Positions 16,243 through 21,492 of a stretch of DNA of 21,492 bases are shown here, piece by piece. The notes under the pieces are model-generated. The model was not told the origin of the DNA. It did no database searches and was given only the letters and a program-made list of their open reading frames with translations. Source of the stretch: a virus; the IMG/VR virus record IMGVR_UViG_3300032676_001184, positions 1-21,492 of that record; one strand, 5' to 3'. Every line of letters begins with the position of its first letter. Within the stretch, counting starts at the first letter, position 1. The position numbers were made by a program, and so were the translations under genes.

Positions 16243-16527
16243 TTAATGTATAGTGAAAAAGTCTAGCATCTGCTCATCACAGAAATCTTCTGCATCAAAC
16301 ATACCGATCATATCCTGATATTCAGGCCATATGCAATTACAATTGCAACAAATTTTGTCTGCAAATTTGTTATGCTCTGTTGCTTTGCGAACAATCTGCG
16401 ACGATTCGCAAATAGCACACCATCGCTTACCGTTATCAAAATATTGACCATGCGATGTAGGCATGTTCTCAAATAACTCAATAAGCATCTGTCTTGCTTC
16501 GTCATCACCAACTTGTGCCACAAACAT
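16243..16527 (-). CDS. Small cysteine-rich protein, 94 residues, unknown function
   Basis: I do not recognise this protein. The first 30 residues form a likely acidic helix (DDEARQMLIELFENM). It then has C37-x2-C40 (WCAIC) and a cluster C60, C61, C63, C65 (KICCNCNC), which suggests a zinc-ribbon-like or other metal-binding fold. The C-terminus is acidic (MFDAEDFCDEQMLDFF). The ATG has AAAGGA seven bases upstream, a good ribosome binding site. It lies 23 bases upstream of the RimK-like gene and 11 bases after the preceding small gene, so it is probably co-transcribed with both. Confidence 0.65.
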   Translation of the reverse strand: MFVAQVGDDEARQMLIELFENMPTSHGQYFDNGKRWCAICESSQIVRKATEHNKFADKICCNCNCIWPEYQDMIGMFDAEDFCDEQMLDFFTIH

Positions 16528-16538
16528 GTTTTTGTCCT

Positions 16539-16754
16539 TTAGTTAATTAAAGTCTTTACTAAACTTTTTTGTATGAGAAAATTTAAAACAGCTTCTGCTT
16601 GCCCTCTGCAAAAATTTCTCTGTGTTTCACTGGTTTTTTTCCAATGATCAGCCGTACATGTTCCATACTGTGTATAACTATCAGCGTAGATTATACGAGC
16701 CATCTCTTCAATTAAATTTTGCTTAATCAAGGCTGTATTTTCGTTTAATTTCAT
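16539..16754 (-). CDS. Small phage protein, up to 71 residues, unknown function
   Basis: This short helical protein contains MARIIYADSYTQ, then W and R residues followed by GQAEAVLNFLIQKS. Many phages encode small proteins of this pattern (an aliphatic N-terminal helix, a mid Trp, and a C-terminal A-AVL--L helix) without known function. From the ATG at 16754 it overlaps the end of the acyl carrier protein gene by 32 bases in another frame and has no ribosome binding site. The internal Met (MARII) has GAAGAG directly before it, so neither start is well supported. It is probably real because it fills the gap between two genes and has a coherent helical pattern, but confidence is moderate. Confidence 0.5.
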   Translation of the reverse strand: MKLNENTALIKQNLIEEMARIIYADSYTQYGTCTADHWKKTSETQRNFCRGQAEAVLNFLIQKSLVKTLIN

Positions 16755-16985
16755 TTATAAAGGGCCCAACCTGCGAGACTTTTTGATATATGGTGTCGTC
16801 TTCAATGGCAATAGCAAAGGTTTCCTCTAAATAAAGCAGCAGTTCTATACGTTCAAGGCTATCAAACTGTAAATCGATAAAAAATCCATTAGAGGATGTA
16901 TTTTACAATCTGGAATTATAGAGTGTATAAAAGTGAACACTGCGTTTTCAACATTTGGTTTTTTATTCAAAATAGGTTTGGTCAT
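16723..16985 (-). CDS. Acyl carrier protein, split by an apparent -1 frameshift at T TTT TTA
   Basis: From the ATG at 16985 the first frame reads 36 residues, ending PLMDFL, and without a shift stops at 16845 (46 residues). The -1 frame then gives IDLQFDSLERIELLLYLEE and a C-terminus to the stop at 16723. Joined at the heptamer (16884-16878) these give an 87-residue protein with a near-perfect acyl carrier protein signature. It has FDSLERIELL with Ser43 as the 4'-phosphopantetheine attachment site and LEETFAIAIEDD, at the normal length of about 80. The second frame has no plausible start codon of its own upstream of the ACP motif, because it opens just after a stop. So either ribosomes shift, or the run of six Ts has lost one base (mutation or sequencing error). 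It is the first gene of the leftward island ending with the RimK-like ligase. Confidence 0.8.
16840..16884 (-). other. Candidate -1 frameshift site in the acyl carrier protein gene
   Basis: On the minus strand the codons GAT TTT TTA place the slippery heptamer T TTT TTA at 16884-16878, in the correct phase for a -1 shift into the ACP frame. After an 8-base spacer there is only a weak possible stem: CAGTTT (16869-16864) with GAACTG (16845-16840), including one G-U pair, and an 18-base loop. This is much less convincing than the signal at 2305-2341, so a one-base loss in the T run is a serious alternative. Confidence 0.4.
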
Positions 16986-17015
16986 AGTCTAACTCAAAAA
17001 CGGTGATTTTTTAAG

Positions 17016-17023
17016 GATAAATA
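17016..17023 (+). promoter_or_regulatory. Late promoter GATAAATA for the gp25 - gp6 wedge operon
   Basis: GATAAATA matches the late motif and heads the wedge operon in the 43-base gap between divergent genes. It ends 5 bases before the ATG at 17029, the same spacing as at 11842-11849, so the transcript would begin at or next to the start codon. An AAGGA at 17013-17017 lies 11 bases from the ATG, too far for ideal use and inside the promoter. Confidence 0.6.
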
Positions 17024-17028
17024 TCATT

Positions 17029-17412
17029 ATGGTAACTTTGACAAGTAAAAATCTCTTTGTTGGTTATACTACTGTTAATACGTTTGGTAGTCAACAGCTT
17101 GCCGACATTAAATTAGTGAATCAAGATCTTTATAATGCGTTTAATACTCGCAAAAACGAAAGATTAATGATGCCAGGATATGGATTTGGAGGGTGGGAGT
17201 ATCTATTTGAGCCTATTGATAGCGTGAGAGATCTTATAGTTTATGAGGCGCAACAAATAATAAACAATGATCCAAGAGTACAGTTACAGTCAATAAATGT
17301 TACTCAGCAACAATTTGGTGTAAGAATACAGATGCAACTCTATTATGTACCTTGGAATGCCGTTGGAAATTTTCAGGTAGATTTTGACAACCGAAGTGCA
17401 GCATTAGGATAA
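17029..17412 (+). CDS. gp25: Baseplate wedge protein gp25
   Basis: This 127-residue protein belongs to the gp25/gpW wedge family, which links the wedge to the hub and starts sheath assembly. The characteristic region is DLYNAFNTRKNERLMMPGYGFG followed by WEYLFEPIDSVRDLIVYEAQQII and NDPRVQLQSINV: the family's N-R-GER-M-P--G---W--LFE motif and DPRV turn are plainly visible. Length agrees with T4 gp25 (132). It is the first gene of a rightward wedge operon and is followed by gp6, the usual neighbour. Confidence 0.92.
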   Translation: MVTLTSKNLFVGYTTVNTFGSQQLADIKLVNQDLYNAFNTRKNERLMMPGYGFGGWEYLFEPIDSVRDLIVYEAQQIINNDPRVQLQSINVTQQQFGVRIQMQLYYVPWNAVGNFQVDFDNRSAALG

Positions 17413-17430
17413 GCTAGGAATTTACAAGAT

Positions 17431-20400
17431 ATGGCAACAACACAGCAAGTCAGACAAAGCCAATTATTTGCAGCACAAGACTGGCAGGTAATTTATACTG
17501 CCTTTACTCAGATTAACTTCAATGCATACGATTTCCAAACAATTCGTACAGCAATGATCAATTATATCAGACTAAATTATCCAGAAGATTTTACAGATTG
17601 GATTGAAAGCTCTGAATTTGTAGCCATTATTGATCTACTGGCTTATCTTGGTCAAAGTCTTGCTTTCCGTATGGACCTTAACACCAGAGAAAATTTTCTT
17701 GAAACTGCAACACGTAGAGATAGTATTTTTAAACTTGCTAGAATGCTATCCTATCAACCTCAGAGGTGCATTCCAGCTAGTGGACTATTGCAAATTACAA
17801 GCATAATTACAGATCAACCCATAATTGATCCAGATGGTAACAACCTTCAAAATGTACAAATCAATTGGAATGATTTGAATAATCCAAACTGGTATGAACA
17901 GTTTATATTGGTATTAAATGCTACTCTTAACACTACTAATACCTTTGGAAATCCAAGCCAAAAGGGCACAGTGAACGGAATTCTTACCGAGCTGTATGAA
18001 ATGAATAACACAAGTATTCCAACAAGTGTTATTCCTTTTACAGCAAGTGTAAGTGGCAATACTTTAAATTTTGAATTAGCAAATGCAGGATTTAATACTG
18101 GTACCACTCAAAATATCTTAAATTCTGGATCTTTTTACGAAGTCAACCCGAATCCTTTGAACAGCTGGAATATAATTTATCAAAATGACGGTAATGGGTT
18201 TTCAAGTCCAAATACTGGATTCTTTTTCTATTTCAAACAAGGAACAATGCAGTATCAGGATTATCTTTGCGAGCAACCAATTGCCAATAGAATAATAGAC
18301 GTAAATGCTGACAATGTTAATCAAACTGATATTTGGGTACAAAATGTTGATACAACCGGTCTTGTTACCACCCAATGGACACAGGTTCCAAGCGTAGCAG
18401 GATTTAATATTATCTACAATAGTATTGCAAACAACGTTCGTAACATATTTGCTGTAATCAGCAGAAATGTAGACACAAGCGATCAGATATCTATACGTTT
18501 TGCCGACGGTACATTTGGAAATGTACCAGTAGGTGTAATTAGAGTATGGTATAGAATAAGCAATAATCTTACATATCAAATTTTACCGGCAGACATTACT
18601 GATCAAACTTTTGCATTTAGTTATGCAGATCAGCTTAATAATATCTATAACGTAGCCTTTACAACCAATTTACAATATACTGTTACAAATGCACAAACAG
18701 CCGAAACTAATCCTCAAATTGCACTAAATGCTCCACAGGTCTATTATACGCAGGATAGGATGGTAAACGGTGAAGATTATAATCTTTTGCCATTAAGTAA
18801 TCCTGCAGCATTAAAGGTCAAAGCTGTTAACAGATATTACAGCGGTCAAAGCAGATACCTTGATATAAATGATCCAACTGGTAGTTATAACAGCCTAAAC
18901 GTTGTATGTACCGATGGCATTTTTTACAGCGAAAACGATCTGAATACAGTGTCAATTTTAAATTCACCCGGTATTAATCTATCTGTTATTGTGAACACAC
19001 AAATTCAACCGCTTATAAATGGTAGTCTGGGCCAGCAAAATGCTGCATCAGAATTAGAGGATTTTTATTATTATAATTATCCTCGTATATCCGTGCCATT
19101 TGGTTACACATGGAATACTATTACAAGTTCTACTAAAAGTTGCACAGGTGCAATTTATGTAGGATCCGTGGCTGTACAAATTGGCAATTATGCACCTATG
19201 CTAAGTTTCCTCGGTTATATTACAACAGGATCAATAATTAAATTTGCTAGCGGTACAATAGCATCTGTAGTTGGTATTATAGGTGACGGCACTGGTGTAA
19301 ATTTAACAGGATCTATAAACGGTATTGCATCGGGTCCTAATGCTGGCCCAGGAGCTGTAACTCTAAGCGTTACGGTTGCCAGTAACGATGTCCCTGTTCA
19401 AATAATTACAGCTTACAATGCCACTTTGACTCAATCTTCTGTTAATTCTATTGCCGCAGCTATGGCGTCGCATACAACCTTTGGAATCAGATATGCTGCA
19501 CAAGGTATTCTTAATTCACAAGGCACCTTAGATTACTGGGTGGTAATTCCAACATCTGATCTCAATTCAGCGACTACATTTAGTACTGCATATGCTGGCA
19601 ATACATCAAATACCAATAAAGATAATAGTTGGTTACTCATTGTTTCCTGGAACGGAGCAGGCTGGACTGTTAACAGTAGAGCATTACGTTATATCTTCGA
19701 AAGTGCTACACAGACACAATTTTATTTTGATAGCTTTGAAAAATCTTTCGATCCAAGTACCGGATCTGCAGAGTATGATTATATTTCAATACTAGGTACA
19801 AATGAAAATTCAAATACAGCATCAATACAGACTGTAGTTACATCGATGACAGCTGGTAACAATACTGTTATCGTAGCAAGTTCATTAGGGATCGAAACTG
19901 GACAAATAGTTTTGGGACCCGGAATTCCACCAAATACAATAGTATCTTCACTTTCTTTAAATTTGATTACACTTTCAAACCCTGCAAGCCTCACCCAAAC
20001 AAATAGCCAGATAATTTTTTACCCTCAACCATCATTGGGACAAGATTATCTATGGCAAATAATTGGACAGCAAATTGAGCCAGACGGCTATGCCGATCCT
20101 AGCAGTGTTAGAGTAACTATGTGGCAGTCTAATAATTATGGCGTTCCAAATAACCCAGATGAGTACAATGCCGTTGTAAATCCTGCTGTAAATGCATCGC
20201 ATTTATTATTTTGGCAACAAATTTCTTCATCTGAAGGATATCAATACTGGCAACCAGTTGAATTAGACCCTTCTCAAATATTCCAAGACGTAAGTCAACT
20301 TCCGCCTATTACCGTGATAATTAATGGACAATTAACAGTCAATACCTATTGGGTACCTGGCAAGATTGTTTATACAATAAATCAGCAAATAGTTTATCAA

Positions 20401-21108
20401 TATCAAAGCATTGCCGCAGACATTGTTGGAACTTTGGTAAATGTAACAACCAACTGGAAAGTAAGAATAGGCCGTAATAACCTAGCATTTACCTGGGTCC
20501 ATTATGCTCCTACTGACCAAAGAATTAATCCTGCTGTGACAAATGTAATAGACATGTATGTGTTGACTAGCTCTTATAATCTTGCTTTACGAAATTGGAT
20601 AGCAACAAATGGCAGCTTGGCATCAATACCATTACCTGAAACAAGTGCAGAACTTGCGGCCACGTTTAGTAATCTAGATCAATATGCAATGATGACTGAT
20701 CAAATGATTTGGCATCCAGTTAGTTACTTGCTTTTGTTTGGTCCACAAGCAGCACAAGAATTACAGGCAAATTTTCTTGTGGTCCCTGTTCCAGGTACAA
20801 CTTACACAAATAATCAAATTCAAAGTTTGGTTATACAAACTATAAATCAATATTTTGCATTGGTGAATTGGGATTTTGGGGATAGCTTTTTCTTTACAGA
20901 AATGGCAGCATATGTACATCAAAACCTGGCTACAATTATAGGCAGTATCGTAATGGTTCCTCAAAATTCGCAGTCAGCTTTTGGCAATTTATTTGAAATA
21001 GAGTGTTTGCCTGATCAAATACCAATCAGCTGTGCTACAGTTCAAAACGTGCAAATAGTTCAAAGTCTTACCGATTCAGTTTTAAGGATAAGCAATAACA
21101 ATGGCTAA
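17431..21108 (+). CDS. gp6: Baseplate wedge protein gp6, extended (1225 residues)
   Basis: The N-terminus is typical of gp6/gpJ wedge proteins: a DFQTIRTAMINYIRLNYPEDF stretch, then WIESSEFVAIIDLLAYLGQSL, FRMDLNTRENFLETATRRDSI and ARMLSYQPQRC. gp6 dimers form the inner ring of the baseplate. The conserved core continues to about residue 550 (RFADGTFGNVPVG, YYSGQSRYLDINDP). A region of about 550-850, rich in Gly, Thr and Asn, looks inserted. The C-terminal part has WKVRIGRNNLAFTWVHYAP, IDMYVLTSSYNLALRNWI and a final FFFTEMAAYVHQNL. T4 gp6 is 660 residues, so this one is nearly double; marine T4-like phages also have long gp6 proteins. It starts 18 bases after gp25 and overlaps the next gene by 8 bases. 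Confidence 0.9.
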   Translation: MATTQQVRQSQLFAAQDWQVIYTAFTQINFNAYDFQTIRTAMINYIRLNYPEDFTDWIESSEFVAIIDLLAYLGQSLAFRMDLNTRENFLETATRRDSIFKLARMLSYQPQRCIPASGLLQITSIITDQPIIDPDGNNLQNVQINWNDLNNPNWYEQFILVLNATLNTTNTFGNPSQKGTVNGILTELYEMNNTSIPTSVIPFTASVSGNTLNFELANAGFNTGTTQNILNSGSFYEVNPNPLNSWNIIYQNDGNGFSSPNTGFFFYFKQGTMQYQDYLCEQPIANRIIDVNADNVNQTDIWVQNVDTTGLVTTQWTQVPSVAGFNIIYNSIANNVRNIFAVISRNVDTSDQISIRFADGTFGNVPVGVIRVWYRISNNLTYQILPADITDQTFAFSYADQLNNIYNVAFTTNLQYTVTNAQTAETNPQIALNAPQVYYTQDRMVNGEDYNLLPLSNPAALKVKAVNRYYSGQSRYLDINDPTGSYNSLNVVCTDGIFYSENDLNTVSILNSPGINLSVIVNTQIQPLINGSLGQQNAASELEDFYYYNYPRISVPFGYTWNTITSSTKSCTGAIYVGSVAVQIGNYAPMLSFLGYITTGSIIKFASGTIASVVGIIGDGTGVNLTGSINGIASGPNAGPGAVTLSVTVASNDVPVQIITAYNATLTQSSVNSIAAAMASHTTFGIRYAAQGILNSQGTLDYWVVIPTSDLNSATTFSTAYAGNTSNTNKDNSWLLIVSWNGAGWTVNSRALRYIFESATQTQFYFDSFEKSFDPSTGSAEYDYISILGTNENSNTASIQTVVTSMTAGNNTVIVASSLGIETGQIVLGPGIPPNTIVSSLSLNLITLSNPASLTQTNSQIIFYPQPSLGQDYLWQIIGQQIEPDGYADPSSVRVTMWQSNNYGVPNNPDEYNAVVNPAVNASHLLFWQQISSSEGYQYWQPVELDPSQIFQDVSQLPPITVIINGQLTVNTYWVPGKIVYTINQQIVYQYQSIAADIVGTLVNVTTNWKVRIGRNNLAFTWVHYAPTDQRINPAVTNVIDMYVLTSSYNLALRNWIATNGSLASIPLPETSAELAATFSNLDQYAMMTDQMIWHPVSYLLLFGPQAAQELQANFLVVPVPGTTYTNNQIQSLVIQTINQYFALVNWDFGDSFFFTEMAAYVHQNLATIIGSIVMVPQNSQSAFGNLFEIECLPDQIPISCATVQNVQIVQSLTDSVLRISNNNG

Positions 21109-21492
21109 CGAAAATACAACCTACATAAAGCGTACTCCAATTGATTTACTACCAAGTTATTTTCAAACTGATTCGCTTAAAAAATTCTTTAATGCAACTG
21201 TAAATCATTTATTTCAGCCTGCTAGCGTTGAATTTTTAAATGGATATGTAGGACAAATACCAGCGTGGTATAATTCTACAACTGATTTTTATATCCCAGA
21301 GCCAAATTCTAATAGAAAAAATTATCAGCTTGATCCAACTATAGTTAGCGCAACTTATCAGAACTCTGAGTTGTCAAATGCAATGTTCTATGAAGATTTA
21401 ATTAACCAGTTAAATTTCCAAGGGGCTATTACCAATAATCATAATAGATTGTTTAACCAAGAGTATTATTCCTGGAGTCCTCCAATAGAACT
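21101..21492 (+). CDS. Baseplate/virion structural protein following gp6, N-terminal 130 residues (runs off the right edge)
   Basis: The frame opens with an ATG at 21101, overlapping the gp6 stop by 8 bases, and stays open to the window end. The visible part has RTPIDLLPSYFQTDSLKKFF, then FLNGYVGQIPAWYN, DFYIPEPNSNRKNYQLDP and NRLFNQEYYSWSPPIE. I recognise this pattern (LP---QTD---KFF, GY-G, DFY-PEP---R--YQL, RLF--EYYS) from the large structural protein that follows gp6 in marine T4-like phages, where gp7 would sit in T4. A role in the wedge is inferred from position. TAAGGA at 21083-21088 is about 12 bases upstream. Confidence 0.75.
   Translation, partial: MANENTTYIKRTPIDLLPSYFQTDSLKKFFNATVNHLFQPASVEFLNGYVGQIPAWYNSTTDFYIPEPNSNRKNYQLDPTIVSATYQNSELSNAMFYEDLINQLNFQGAITNNHNRLFNQEYYSWSPPIE

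Noticed and set aside
16308-16523. 71-codon leftward ORF overlapping the 94-residue Cys-rich gene in another frame
   Set aside because: It has no ribosome binding site as good as that of the 94-residue frame, and its composition is not coherent.
17003-17014. A/T-rich inverted stretch before gp25 as a terminator
   Set aside because: The potential stem is only A-T pairs around a short core, with no GC-rich hairpin. I saw no convincing intrinsic terminator anywhere in the window, including the convergent junctions at 2541, 3950 and 15328.

Overview
The window is part of the genome of a T4-superfamily tailed bacteriophage (contractile-tail myovirus). It is AT-rich and very tightly packed: no stretch of 300 bases lacks a gene, several stops abut or overlap, and no rRNA, tRNA, CRISPR array or insertion sequence was seen. 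The T4-type signature genes are the late sigma factor gp55, the recombination pair gp46/gp47, and baseplate genes resembling gp26, gp53, gp5, gp25 and gp6. NATAAATA-type late promoters and the long gp6-like wedge protein resemble marine T4-like phages (cyanophages, phages of marine Alphaproteobacteria). The host cannot be read from this window.

Layout. (a) 1-2541: a divergent tail-assembly block. The start of a probable tape measure protein reads leftward and the gp26-like protein plus a small gp51-like ORF read rightward, from facing late promoters. The gp26/gp51-like pair carries a textbook -1 ribosomal frameshift signal, as in the tail-assembly chaperones (G/GT type) that sit beside tape measure genes in other tailed phages. 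(b) 2543-3361 (-): an unrecognised 272-residue protein. (c) 3448-3960 (+): a small PD-(D/E)XK nuclease resembling Hjc-type resolvases, converging on (d) 3942-7626 (-): the operon gp55 - gp47 - gp46, preceded by a near-consensus sigma70 promoter. (e) 7759-15328 (+): the baseplate hub and spike operon (tube-initiator-like protein, gp53-like LysM-type protein, a large hub protein, and a 1157-residue gp5-like spike with two lysozyme-like domains), headed by a late promoter. (f) 15329-16985 (-): an accessory island with a frameshifted acyl carrier protein, two small proteins (one cysteine-rich) and a RimK-like ATP-grasp ligase. (g) 17029-21492 (+): the wedge operon gp25, a 1225-residue gp6 and the start of the next structural gene, again from a late-promoter motif.

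How it fits together. A host-type promoter would make gp55 early or mid infection, together with the gp46/47 nuclease-ATPase. gp55 then directs RNA polymerase to the ATAAATA-type late promoters that head the tail operons. The most interesting observations are the two separate -1 frameshift configurations (UUUUUUC in gp26/gp51, UUUUUUA in the acyl carrier protein gene), the twin-lysozyme spike, the phage-borne ACP and RimK-like genes, and two late genes whose start codons coincide with the expected transcription start.
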